Source: Vicia villosa (taxonomy: Eukaryota > Streptophyta > Magnoliopsida > Fabales > Fabaceae). Taken from it: a DNA stretch of 64,000 bases. The notes under the pieces were generated by a model. The model made no database searches. It was not told where the DNA came from and worked only from the letters and a program-made list of their open reading frames with translations. Where the stretch lies: NCBI RefSeq assembly GCF_029867415.1, contig NC_081185.1, forward strand, positions 110,540,913 to 110,604,912. The letters run 5' to 3'. Of this stretch, positions 34,552 through 45,274 are shown one piece after another. Within the stretch, counting starts at the first letter, position 1. Each line of letters starts with the position of its first letter. A program made the translations under genes and the position numbers.

Positions 34552-34620
34552 GATTTGCGACCAAGAAATTAGAGACCAAAGTAAAAATTCGGTCAGTAAA
34601 AACCGTCACTATCATGACTT
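34543..34620. mobile_element. CACTA-type subterminal sequence at the right border of the viral insertion
   Basis: CCGTCACTGAGATTTGCGAC, then AGAGACCAAAG and AATTCGGTCAGTAAAAACCG carry the GCGACC/GGTCGC/CCGTCAC words typical of plant CACTA subterminal regions. Together with the CACTA end at 27306 this suggests the virus lies inside such an element. Confidence 0.45.
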
Positions 34621-34699
34621 ATTTTAGCTGTGAGAGCTTATTCTTTGTTGGCTACTCTCACTCTCTTGAATTTGTAATGGAACATTAATACAACCAAAA

Positions 34700-34738
34700 T
34701 GACAACATTAATACAAACAAATAAACACCATCATTTAC
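34700..34738. repeat. Short repeat shared with 26186-26220
   Basis: ACATTAATACAAACAAA and CACCATCATTTACA occur here and at about 26188-26220, where they are separated by fewer bases. The two copies bracket the PIF MITE, the CACTA remnants and the viral insertion. Confidence 0.7.
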
Positions 34739-34812
34739 AAGAGTTTGGCTATTACGATATGTGAAAGGTTCGATATGTAAGTCATCAGTTTAAGGTTCCA
34801 TGTAATGCTGAT

Positions 34813-35007
34813 ATGATGGACATGATAATAAATCAACATATAATGAATCAGACAGTAGTTGCTGAGATGAGTGAATTGATGATTGTATATGAGCAAGTAT
34901 GCAATGGTTCTCTTGACCATTACCTATCATCCAAAAAGAGTTTATGGGGGAAATTGCACTCATCTCTTTCAAGCATATCCTATATTGCAATAACAGTTAA
35001 AGACTAA
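34813..35007 (+). pseudogene. Receptor-like protein kinase relic
   Basis: A 64-codon open stretch contains IVYEQVCNGSLDHYLSSK, which matches kinase subdomain V and the following helix of plant receptor-like kinases (LVYEYxxNGSLDxxL). Subdomains I-IV and the catalytic loop are missing. A related but more decayed stretch may sit at 26183-26392. It is a small captured or leftover exon fragment. Confidence 0.5.
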
Positions 35008-35367
35008 AAGTTAGAACTATTGTAAAATGTGAGAAAAATTAGTGTGAATTCAGACAAGTTGGGTAAGCAAGCTTCAATTCTCAATTTGATTCTTAAACTC
35101 ATATCTAACAATACAAATCGCTACGGAGATCAAATTAAAGAGAAATTTATGAGGGATTTTTCATTATTTGAATTTTACAAAACAATGTAAAGATATATTG
35201 TAGTGGTTGTGTCTTAGTGTTGTAGTGGGACTTTAAAGTCCCACATCGATTATTAGATAAATAAAATAAGTGTTTATAAAACAAACATAAATATGAGATT
35301 TTAGTTTAAAAACATGCTATCTGTTTATGGGGCAATATGTCCACATGCTTCAGCATCTGGCCTTAAT
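35008..35367. other. No gene seen
   Basis: AT-rich flank with no supported feature. Confidence 0.4.
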
Positions 35368-35652
35368 TAGGGGTGGCAAAACGGGCTCCCCCGCAGCCGT
35401 TTTACCCGGTTTTAGACCCGCTCTCTTTAATGTGCCCGTCCCGTTTTTATGTGGGCTTTTTTATAGAATTTTACTATTTTTAGGCCTAAAAAGACGAATG
35501 CCCACGAGCTTTCCCCGTCCTCACTTTTTTGCGGGGCGGGGCAAGATTTTAGACCCACACTCTTAAAAAAGCCCGCCCCGCCCCACCCCATTTTTTCGCG
35601 GGCATTTGGGGGCGGGCCTAAACGGGACAAACATGCCCGTTTGCCACCCCTA
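35368..35652. mobile_element. hAT-type MITE, 285 bp
   Basis: The left end TAGGGGTGGCAAAACGGGC and the reverse complement of the right end, TAGGGGTGGCAAACGGGC, form an 18-19 bp terminal inverted repeat. Flanks are GCCTTAAT (35360-35367) and GCCTCAAT (35653-35660), an 8-bp target duplication with one change, as for hAT elements. The GC-rich interior gives spurious open frames on both strands. Confidence 0.88.
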
Positions 35653-36716
35653 GCCTCAATCCTAATAAACGGGGCCTCAAATTTAATCGGCTTTCTACAG
35701 CAGTTTTTAAGCTAATTTTTATATTTTATTTGAACTGAAACTTGTTAGTTCATTTAAATTGAGGTTTCAAGGTTTGGTGGCAGCAATTTTAATTATTTCA
35801 TTTAAATTGAAACTTGATGGTAGTTGTTTCAAACTAATTTTTATTATTTTATTTGAACTAGTATTTATTATTTTATTTGGAAATTTATCAAGCGCATATT
35901 CTTTTCTCTTATTTTATTGATTAGTCAAATATTTGTTCTCTTTTGAAATCTATTTATATAATTTTTATTTTTTAATCAAATTTTATTTTCTTTTAGAACT
36001 AATTTATATAATATAATCTTAATAGCCAAATTTAAAAAAAATGATTTTTCTTAATTCTTACAATTTTATTTTATTTTTTATTATAAATTTTATATATCAT
36101 TTATAGTTCATATTTAATGCTCATTGTATGACCAACTCATGTATTATTAAATTTTAAGATGAAATATAACACATTATTATTTTGTGATTTAATCCATTTT
36201 TTTTTATATTATAGAAAGTAATATTTCTTAAATTTATTTATAATAATATATTAAAAAGTTAGCAATATTAATATTATTTTTAATTAAGTCACTATTATTA
36301 AACAAAAAACAAATTAATAAATTAAATTAACTATTTCTATTGATAATTTAGACTTATATATGCCATTAGTAAATTGTTGTGCCATCCTTATAATATGGTC
36401 TCAAAATTTTTATTAGAGGTCAAATTTTAAATTTAAAACAGGGCCTCCAAATCGTTTGAGACGGCCCTGTGCTTCAGTAAAAATATTTGTTTGATTAAAA
36501 AAGTAAACAAAAATTATTAATTAATAAATAATTAATAAAATAATTAAACAGTTAATATATATTTTGCAAAAATTTAATATATAAATAAAAATGATTAATT
36601 TAATGATATTAAAATAATTTAAAAAATAAAAAAATAGTACAAAAAAAGTTTTTAAAAAATGAATAAAAAATAATCCATGTGGGCTTAAAAATAATAAATA
36701 AAATACAAACAAATTC
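35653..36716. other. AT-rich stretch, no gene seen
   Basis: TTTAAATTGA.AACTTG-type words recur between 35700 and 35830 as weak repeats. Nothing codes here. Confidence 0.4.
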
Positions 36717-36833
36717 TATGTGGACTGTCATGCGAGAAAAATAAAAAAATCTTGAGTGAAATATGTGGACTGTCATGCGAGAAAAATAAAAAATCTTGAG
36801 TGAAATATGTGCACTGTCATGCGAGAAGCCTAA
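36717..36833. repeat. Tandem repeat, 44-45 bp unit, 2.6 copies
   Basis: TATGTGGACTGTCATGCGAG starts at 36717, 36762 and 36806 (the last with one substitution and truncated). Confidence 0.88.
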
Positions 36834-36969
36834 CTCGAGAGGAAAACTTTTACTGGCCCTTAAATTTATTTTGCCAACAATAGGCATTATCTCTTCTCTA
36901 CATTAAATATTGTTCTAAAGTTTATTACAAACACAGAAAAAATCCAAGTCCACAAACTAAAAGTTAATT

Positions 36970-37215
36970 AAGTGTATGTTTGGTTTGATTTTTGAAAAGG
37001 CCAAAAGCAATTTTAGAAGTATAGAATTGATTCTGGATGATTTTAAGATGTTTGGTTTGACAAAAGTAGAATTGATTTTGTCTTCATAATTGATTCTATT
37101 TGAAGCTAGAATTTGTAGCTTCTGCCTCCATAATTGAATATGGATGATTTTTACACTGTAATTTATTATTCAACTCACTTTTACATAAATGTATCAAAAC
37201 ATAAGTCAATTTTGT
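36970..37215. mobile_element. MITE-like element, second copy of the family at 9158
   Basis: It starts TTAAGTGTATGTTTGGTTTG and ends CAAAACATAAGTCAATTTTG, with the same AGAATTGATTCT-rich interior as the copy at 9158-9510. Confidence 0.55.
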
Positions 37216-37237
37216 TAAACTCATATCATTCAGAGTC

Positions 37238-38193
37238 CACTACTAAAAATAGACATTTGGTTAAAGGATTTTACATCAGATTTTAAGATATATGATGTGA
37301 AAAATATTTGTCAAAGGATTTTACATCAGACATTTATTTCCACTGTTGTGAAAAATATTTGATTTAGGGATTTTACATCAGACATTTATTTTCACTGTTG
37401 TGAAAAATATTTGATTTAGGGATTTTACATCAGACATTTATTTCCACTGATGTGAAAAATAACACGGTGACAGTTTGGTAAATAAAATGAAATTTTGTTA
37501 TAAATGATTTTACAACGGGCATAGATTTACACCGATGTAAAAAATTCACTGATGGAAAAAATTACGCGGCGGTAGTTTTGTAAATAAAAAGAAATTTTGT
37601 TATAACGGTAAGGTGGATTAATAAGTTCAGTGGTGTATCTTTATGGTCTTTTCTATCTATTTATGTTCAGTTCTTTTTCAATACCACTTTTATGTCGATG
37701 TATCTATGAATTTACTGAGTTGAAATGGCTTAATACATTTGGGTTACTCATTGATGGATGATTAAATAAATATGTCCTGTTAATAACAGATTTTGTACTT
37801 TTTGTATTGAGTTTGCATAAACAAAATGAGATGTTGAATCCTTAACATTTGTTTATATATATTGTTGCTTGATGCCATGATTCACTATATTTATACATTG
37901 ATAGGTGATGTTAAGGTATTTTAAATTCAACACTTTATTATATTTTATAATTATATACTAACAACATATGTCATTTACTAACACCAAATTCTTTATGTAT
38001 ATGGGTAGGCTCATTTCACTATTCTAGAATGTGATGATCCAAAGAAGGATCTGTTGAAGGATGAATGGATTAAATATGCGGGGGAGCGATGGAGAGGTTT
38101 TAAGACACAACTCACTGAAGAATATATTAGAAATCCCAAAGAAGGTCGCCCTCCTGCACATGTCAAGTGTTTGAAAGGACTTAATTATAAATG
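37238..38193. mobile_element. CACTA (En/Spm) element: terminus, subterminal repeats and transposase-region relic
   Basis: CACTACTAAAAATAGACATT at 37238 is a CACTA-type end. It is followed by about five subterminal units, starting near 37263, 37313, 37366, 37418 and 37503, each with GGATTTTACATCAGACATTT and TGTGAAAAAT. Farther in, 38007-38193 encodes a short stretch (KDLLKDEWIKYAGERWRGFK) like the plant transposase region carried by En/Spm-type elements, ending at a stop. The rest of the element, including the other end, is missing; a copia LTR begins soon after. Confidence 0.65.
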
Positions 38194-38363
38194 ATTGGGT
38201 GTTTTTGTACGTTTTCATTGGTTTTGTTGTTGTAGTAGTCCACCGTGTAAACATACTTAAAATTTTGTACATTGTTCCTAGATTAGTACTTTTGTAAATT
38301 AATTGTTCTTGTAGTTTCTCTGAGGTTGGCATACATTTTCCTAAAACATACTTAGCAAGAACA

Positions 38364-39293
38364 TGTTGAAAGAAATGCAAGATGTCCCAGCGTTCAGACT
38401 TCAACATGTTAAACAAGATGTCACAACATGTTTGGTATGACATCCTGACTGCAGAAGATGATCTGTCAAGTGAATCATGCATTTTTATTGCTACAGAATC
38501 TCGTGTTTCAGCTACAAAATATTCGGGAATAATCAATTAGCTGATGTGTTATCTAAGATTGATTCAATCAAGAGATATCCATACTTTCTATAATTGGAGA
38601 CAATGTAGGAAAGTTTGGATTGAAGACCTATTTTCTTGGAGAACAAGTAGCAGTTTATTTGGCAGCCTCGTTGCTGCGTTTTGAAGCCCAGTCCAGTCGA
38701 TATTAATCTTATAAATAGAAGGGTTTTAACCTGGTTTTAAGTGTAACTGATATTTGAGTTTTTAGGGTTATAGGAATCCTTATTTGTTAGATGTGCTCTA
38801 AGTTCTATATGTGTGCATTCACAAACCTGTAGGTGTTGAATGCTGGTTTAATCTCCGAAGATGTTAAGCAAGGAGAGTAGTGTTATTCTCATAAGCTTTT
38901 AAGCATTGAGAATTGTGTGTCTTGGAAGAGTGTCTTCTGTTTTTATTGTGTGTGTTATTTGTTACGGGTTTGTGACGGAGGGGATTTGAGGAGGGCCTCA
39001 TACCTAGGCGAGTCTTAGGTAGAAGTCATAGGAAGGGTACTGATTAAGTGATTAGTTGTAAACGGGGAAGTTTAGCTTCGAATTGATACTATCGTATATT
39101 GATTTTATCCCTGGCTTGGTAGCCTCCAGAGTAGGAAGGTTGTTCCGAACTAGGTAAACAATTTTGTGTGTTATTTACCTTTCTGCACTGTTATTGTTTT
39201 CATTACTGCTGCTGTTTGTTTTATTAGTTTCATCAACATATATTTATGTCATGACATCTCATTCGACATCACATATCTGATACTAGAATTTCA
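38364..39293 (+). mobile_element. Ty1/copia 5' LTR
   Basis: The 3' boundary is defined by ...TTTCA followed by a primer site of tRNA-Met type (TGGTATTAGAGC at 39296-39307). A TATA box (TATAAATAG, 38710) and a following leader-like region fit U3-R-U5. The start near TGTTGAAAG at 38364 is an estimate. The same U5 style recurs at about 59900-60344. Confidence 0.6.
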
Positions 39294-39295
39294 AT

Positions 39296-39465
39296 TGGTA
39301 TTAGAGCAAGCATCCTGCTCTGCATCTGGGTGAGACCTAGGTTAATTTCTGGTACGATGGCCAAGGAGGGAGGATTTTTGAACAGACCACCTGTTCTGGA
39401 TGCAAGCAATTATGACTACTGGAAACCCCGTATGGTGGCTTTTTTGAAATCTATAGACAATCTAT
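39296..39465 (+). pseudogene. Ty1/copia primer site and gag start, truncated
   Basis: After the degenerate primer site, an ATG at 39357 opens a gag N-terminus (MAKEGGFLNRPPVLDASNYD then YWKPRMVAFLKS) characteristic of plant copia polyproteins. It breaks off at about 39460 in a short duplicated word (TCTATAGACAA), where hAT sequence begins. Confidence 0.75.
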
Positions 39466-40032
39466 AGACAATCGATTGCTCATTTGTATGGCTTGTTTGT
39501 GTCCAAGTAACTTGTTCTCTACTTTTGACAAGGCAGAGCTAATTGAGTTTGCAAAGTTTTATCCAAGTGTATTTTGTCTAACTAGTTTGGTGATGCTTGA
39601 TAATCAACTTGAGACTTACATCATTGATATACGTACGAGTGTTGAATTTGCATCTTTGAAAGGAATAAACGATCTTTCAAAAAAATGGTTGAAACTAAAA
39701 GGCATATTGTCTATCCATTACTCTACAAGCTTTTGAAGTTAGCATTGATTTTTCCTGTCGCCACAACAACCGTTGAACGATCCTTTTCTGCTATGAAGAT
39801 TTTGAAGACTAGATTGCGTAATTGAATATGGGACGAATGTATGTGTTCTGCAAAATTGATAATGAGTTAATTATTCAACGGTTTCATAACATGGGACGGC
39901 GCAGAGGACAATTGTAGAATATATGTAATTTTGTTTAGTACAATATAATTTCTTTGAATATATATTATTATAATTATTAACTAAATTTTAGATGTTTGCA
40001 CCCCCTGGACCAGGTTCCTGGCTCCGCCACTG
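39466..40032 (+). mobile_element. hAT transposon, 3' end with transposase C-terminus
   Basis: The open stretch 39476-39736 encodes the C-terminal part of a plant hAT transposase (LENQLETYIIDMR-like and KGINDLSKK-like motifs). In another frame near 39755-39830 is the dimerisation motif TTVERSFSAMKILKTRLRN, broken by stops. The element ends at 40032 with CTGGCTCCGCCACTG, the inverse of the CAGTGGCGGAGCCAGG terminus common in plant hAT elements. The 5' half is missing, so the copy is dead. Confidence 0.75.
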
Positions 40033-41220
40033 TTTGCTCCTCAAGTGGAAATGGCAGATCCTTAAGGAAAAAGATACGTTGTGGCATAATCTCTTGGAGG
40101 CAAGATACGATATCCTTAACTTGCAAATTCTACCCGGAATTAGTAACAGTAAAAGTAACCCCGAATCAACTTGGTGGAAGGATATGATCAACATTGAGAA
40201 GAGGCTTCCAACTTCAAATTTCATTTTTGCTGGTAATTGTTGGGTGATGGACTCTCTACTCCATCCTAGTTTTCTGTTTGGAACAAGGAAGATTTCCTTA
40301 TGGAAACTTTCCCGGACCTGTAAAATTTGAGCACTTTCAAGAAAGTGATGGTGTTTGATATGGGCAATTGGTTTGGGAACGATAAGGTTTAGGGAGACTT
40401 CTGAATTAGTGAGGCAGAGGGCGTTACTTTGCAGGACAGAACAAGGCTCTTATTTGATAATGTGACTTATGTAAACAATTAGGAGGTTACACTGTCAAAC
40501 CAGGTTACGGTTTGCTGGCAGTTGCTCAGGATGGAGGCGTTTTGATCGAAGGGAAGGCCAAAGCTTTTGCTAACTTTTGGAAAAATTTAGTTCCTTATAG
40601 GATTAAAGCCTTTGGTTGGAGAAGTTTTCATAACAGGATCCCAACAAAGGACCAGCTGAAGAGGATGGGTATTGTTTCATCACCTCATGATCTTACTTGT
40701 GTTCCGTGCTTTCAAGAGGAGGAGTGTCTGGATCATATTTTTTACAATTGTAAGGTTACAATGCAGGTTTGGTTAGAAGTGTAGAGGTGGTTGGGCATAT
40801 CAATAAAGTTAGATGGTTGTTTGTTGAGGGATTCTTTTCAATGGCGCAGGAGTCTCATGTTCAAGAAAGTACAAGCAGGGAAGGAATGTATCTTCTAGTT
40901 GGCGGTCCTGTGGTGTGTTTGAAAAGTTAGGAATGGTAGTCTATTTAAAAATGTTGTGTGAAACGCCTCTGACTTGTCATGGGATGTTAAATTGACGGCG
41001 TAGAAATGGTATTTTATTGGATATTCCAATTGTAGTTTTTACCAGTTTTATAAAGATCCTTTATCATGTTTAACTTAAGTTGTTGTTGATTGGAAATTTT
41101 TTCCTCTCGGAGTTGCGATCTCTGTCTTTTGTATGCGGGCAACAATACCCCTGGTAGTCTTTGAATAAAATCATTGCTTACATAAGTGATTCATAAATAA
41201 AAAGTTTTTAGACAAAAAAA
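40033..41220 (+). pseudogene. L1-type LINE relic, C-terminal part of ORF2 and poly(A) tail
   Basis: Right after the hAT end the frame reads LLLKWKWQILKEKDTLWHNL, a motif downstream of the reverse transcriptase in plant L1 elements. The zf-RVT region (VPYRIKAFGWRSFHNRIPT, then the Cys/His residues of CVPCFQEEECLDHIFYNC) is at 40585-40780. Stops and frame changes are frequent. The 3' end has an A-run at 41213-41220. It corresponds to the last third of the full-length LINE at 50.6-56.5 kb but is clearly a different, older copy. The hAT insertion or a deletion removed its 5' part. Confidence 0.8.
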
Positions 41221-41418
41221 ATCATTCCTACCCAATGTCTTATTCTGACACTTCGTCGTATTAATAGAAGTCATTATTTATAAAATTAATTACTACTTTC
41301 CTTTATACTGTTAATGATCTTAATTTTGATTATCATACCTTAGAGAAACATATAACTAATTAAAACTATTGGTTAGTTAATTATTGTCCCTCTGAAATAG
41401 AAAAAATATGATTTTTTC

Positions 41419-42799
41419 TTTACCCACCTCCCTATGGGGGTCACCCCCAGCGAAAAACCCATTTTACCCCGCTTCGGAAATGCATTTCCGAAATATTTTT
41501 TTTTCTAAATTTTTCCAGACTTCGGAAGTGCATTTCCGAAAAAATCCCAAAAAATGGGATTTTGATTAATTCGGAGATGCGTCTCCGAAAAAACAAAAAA
41601 AATCTAAAAATTCCAAAAATTAATTTTAGGATATGAATTAATTTATATATTATAAATTTGATATAATTTATGAGTAATAAATAATAATAATTATATATTT
41701 TGATATAATTTATTAGTTATGAATAATAATTATTATATATTTTTATTCTGATTCATATTTTAAAATTTAAAATTATTTTAATTAAAAAATTAAAAATAAT
41801 TTCACTTACAAAATGAGTTATAATTTTTTATTTATATATTTATAATAATCATTTTGTATTTACAAAAAAAATTAAAAAATGAGTGTTTTAATTTATATAT
41901 TTATATAATAATTATAATAATTATTATATATTTATAAAAATTATTATATATTTATATATTTATATAATAATTATTATATATTAATTATAAATATATTTAT
42001 ATATTTATATAATAATTAAAAAAATTAAAAAAATGAGTGTTTTAATTTATAATAATTATTATATATTTATATATTTATATATTAATTATTATATATTTAT
42101 ATATTATATATTTATATATTTCACTTATAAAATTAATAATTATTATTATATATTAATATATTTCTATTCTGATTCATAATTAAAAAGGAGATAATTTTTT
42201 ATTTAGTTTAAAAAAATTAAAAAAAGATTTTGTCTTAATTTTATTTAATGAATAAATTTTATATTTAATTCTATACAATTCAAAATTTACTTATGGAATT
42301 AAAATGTTTTTGATTTATATAAGTTAGTAAAATAATTTTTAACTTTCAAATAGTTTAGGATGTTTTGATTCACCTTAATTTTATTGATTCACCTTAATTT
42401 TATTGATTCACCTTGATTTTATACCTATTAATTGTATTGATTCACCTTGATTTTAATTTTTTTAATAATTATTAATTATTTCGGAAGTGTATATCCGAAA
42501 CATTCCAACACCAATTTGGTCTTGGAATATTTCGGAAGTTCATTTCCGAATTCCTCCAAGGGGGGTGCGTTCGAAGATGAACTTCCGAAACACCACATTT
42601 TCTGAAAATGTAACTTTATTTCGGAGATGCATCTCCGAAATCAATATTTTATATTAAAAAAAACACGTTTTCGGAAGTTCATTTCCGAAAACACCCTTTT
42701 TAACAAAAAAAAGGTACCTTTTCGGAAATGAACTTCCGAAACAATGGGTAGTGTGGTAAATTCACCGGAGGTGGGCAAGAAGGTTAGGAGGTGGGTGAA
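41419..42799. mobile_element. Non-coding element with nine spaced 20-bp palindromes
   Basis: The ends are inverse to one another: TTTACCCACCTCCCTA on the left, and TTCACCCACCTCCTAA as the reverse complement of the right. Inside each end is an array of palindromes of the form TTCGGAARTGCATTTCCGAA: left at 41473, 41521 and 41570; right at 42480, 42531, 42570, 42620, 42670 and 42721, mostly about 50 bp apart. Two of them (41473, 42620) are perfect; the others have one or a few mismatches. The middle (41640-42470) is AT-rich with TTTATATATT and ATTGATTCACCTT repeats. No open frame. The class is not certain (foldback- or Mutator-like). Confidence 0.7.
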
Positions 42800-43480
42800 G
42801 AAATTTTCAAAAATATATATTATTTTCTAGGATTACTGACTACAAATTACAAGCATATAAATGAAAATAACATTTTATATAATTAAGTATTCCAACTATG
42901 GACACAATTCACATATATTGATGCATATACGTGCCAAGCACTTGAATTACATATCATTTGAGTAAATTTATTTTAAATATATTATTAACAAATATTGGTT
43001 TCAATATTAGCGTTAGACAAGTCTAAATTGTAATAATATAATGAAATTTAGACTATAATAGTTATGTGAAGATCATCCTCTATTTCATCCCAATAAATTT
43101 GCCAAACAGGATTGATATTAAAAGTTTCCATTTGTTTGATTTTATTAGTCATAATTTTTTTGTTGGTTTATTGTTTTCTCTTTTAAAACGGTAATATATT
43201 AGCTCATATATAATTCATTATATATTTTTCGTAATCAACAATCATGTTTATATTTAGTGTGTAATAAAAGAAATAGTAGATATCATGTTAGCAAATAGAT
43301 TTTTTTAAGCAAGGATTGTATTATTTAGAGTATTAGGGATACTCTTGTTCGATTACAAAAATGTTGGAGATACCAAAGAGGAGAAATTCCAGACCAACGA
43401 CAATTTAAGCAAAACTAGAAATAAGATTTTATAAAACTCGTAAATATTGCATTTGAAATGAGTTGTATGTCAAAGAAAGC
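42800..43480. other. No gene seen; related to 49270-49480
   Basis: AT-rich. GCTCATATATAATTCATTAT (about 43202) and neighbouring words recur near 49360, so this is the upstream part of an F-box-derived segment. Confidence 0.45.
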
Positions 43481-43506
43481 AAAATGAACATGCAATTGGA
43501 ATCAAG

Positions 43507-43636
43507 GATCTTATAAGCTTCCTACCATATGAAATAATTATCCATCTATTTTATTCATTGCATTTTGAAATGCGTTATTATTAGCAAGCTTAGTATCAAA
43601 CAAATGGAAGCATCGTGAAAAGTTATTGCAAAGATA
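43507..43636 (+). pseudogene. F-box domain relic interrupted downstream by a MULE
   Basis: The frame reads DLISFLPYEIIIHLFYSLHF, then shifts; the conserved end (LASLVSNKWKHRE) is in another frame. It matches the F-box stretch at 49507 and those at 20518 and 22637. The segment resumes after the MULE at 45275 and continues to about 45430. Confidence 0.6.
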
Positions 43637-43639
43637 CTA

Positions 43640-45274
43640 GGGTTAAATATGTCAGGGGTCCCTATAAATATGCGACCCTGCAATTTTAGTCCCTCTAAAA
43701 TTTTTCTTCAATGAATGGTCCTCGCAAACTTTTCCGTCTCCAACATTGGTCCCTTCAGTTAGTTTTCACTAACAGAGGCTGACATGGCACACCACGTTGA
43801 AGACAGCTTGGCAAAAATCTGAAAACATTTGAAATTACGGGGGTTTTAAACCTCCTCTAAACTAATCCAAAAAAACAAAAAACTTGAATTTGAACTTTTG
43901 TTAAACACCTTACAAATGTTCAATGTTCTTCAATTCAATGCTGCAACAAACTCTAACAATAATTCCACAAAGAACATGACCCAAGAACATCACTCCCACC
44001 CTCTTCTCAGCACGAATTCACCTCTGAAACTCAACTCCTCTGATTTTTCTCCTAACCTCTCAAATCATTGAAACCCTCATGAACCCTAAATCTAAAAAGA
44101 CAAAATTAAATGATGGGGAAGACGAATCAGAGGGGGCAAACATAGGGGTTTTACTCAGCATGGTTCAAACATTCATGGGGTATCCGGAAAAGAAAAGGGA
44201 GATGAAGAAATCTGGATTTCAATTTCCTTGGTTTTTTCATGTGTGCCTCTGTTTGTTTGTTGTTGTAGCATTTTTGTTATTGAGAGGTTGTCAGTGTAGT
44301 ACTAGGAGTGAGGATAGTTGAGATTAAGGAGAGGTTATACTTCTCACAAAAGCAGTATTTAAATTTGCAAATTTGAATAACATTGACTTAGTTCAACCCT
44401 GTGACAGAAGCAAGAGTGTTAGCAAGTATCAATTTCTTTTTTTTGCTGTTGATTTTTCACCAGCAAGTGCTTATGCCTCCAGGGCCTAAATTCATGTGGC
44501 TTATGACTTTATAGACGATAGCTCTTAACTTATTCCTTTGTTTAATTGTATAAAGGCTAACCAACATTTAGTTGTTGCCTTTGGATTTATATTAGTCTCT
44601 TTAAGTGTTTGTTTCATATAAATAGTGATAAGGATGTTTGTTGGAAGGATGATGTGAGAGAGCTAGGATGCTGAAGTTCATGAACCGGTATGCGTGTGTT
44701 ATCACTTGCAACAATAAACTTCCAAAATTTTATTAATATTTCATGTCTGAAATACCAAAGTTGGATTTTAATATATCAACAAGCTAATGAAATCTACTAT
44801 CCTATTTGATATAAGATTTCATCAAACATAATATTGTATTTTACATATTCGAAGATGATTTTTCCAGTAACTACCTTTACTTCCTTTCATCCAACGTTCC
44901 CACAATCTAAAACTATTAGCCACCGACGGGATTGTTGTCTGCGACGAAGGTTTGTAAGGGATTGAGATTGACGAAACTTATGGGTTGTCAAACTTGCTTG
45001 CAAGGTGTTTGGGAAAAGTTCAGAACCAGTATTTTGTTTTTTTCTTGGGTTAGTTTAGGAGAGGTTTAAAACCCCCACAATTTCAAACGTTTTAGATTTT
45101 TGCCAAGCTGTCTTCCACATGGTGTGCCACGTCAGCTTCCGTTAGTGGAAACTAACGGCAGGGACCAATGTTGGAGACGGAAAAGTTTGTAAGGACCATT
45201 TATTAAAGAAAAATTTTAGAGGGACTAAAATTGTAGGGTCGCATATTTATAAGGACTAAAAACGTATTTAACCC
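43640..45274. mobile_element. Mutator-like element (MULE), 1635 bp, with long terminal repeats and 9-bp target duplication
   Basis: The left end (43640-43868) and right end (about 45045-45274) are inverse copies of about 230 bp, starting GGGTTAAATA. Both flanks carry the perfect 9-bp duplication AAGATACTA (43631-43639 and 45275-45283). The related segment at 49600-49680 shows the uninterrupted site. The interior lacks a transposase and holds an 80-codon open frame at 44079-44321, so the element is non-autonomous and may be Pack-MULE-like. Confidence 0.92.
44079..44321 (+). CDS. Small ORF inside the MULE, unknown
   Basis: An 80-codon frame starts ATGAACCCTAAATC. The first third is Lys/Asp/Glu-rich, and residues about 52-70 form one hydrophobic segment (HVCLCLFVVVAFLLL) that could span a membrane. 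No family recognised. Upstream sequence (43940-44078) looks like a 5' leader of a gene, so this may be a host gene fragment captured by the element. Confidence 0.35.
   Translation: MNPKSKKTKLNDGEDESEGANIGVLLSMVQTFMGYPEKKREMKKSGFQFPWFFHVCLCLFVVVAFLLLRGCQCSTRSEDS

Noticed and set aside
27306..34620. Virus-derived block as an LTR retrotransposon
   Set aside because: There are no flanking LTRs and no integrase domain, and a transactivator and a movement protein are present, which fits a caulimovirid.
35327..35630. Overlapping open frames on both strands
   Set aside because: They lie within the GC-rich hAT MITE and have no protein similarity.
38024..38536. 170-codon minus-strand open frame
   Set aside because: It runs antisense through a CACTA transposase relic and a copia LTR; no recognisable protein.
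41473..42740. Regularly spaced repeats suggesting a CRISPR array
   Set aside because: The repeats are palindromes split into two end clusters of a eukaryotic element, spacers are AT-rich and related to each other, and no cas genes exist in this plant DNA.
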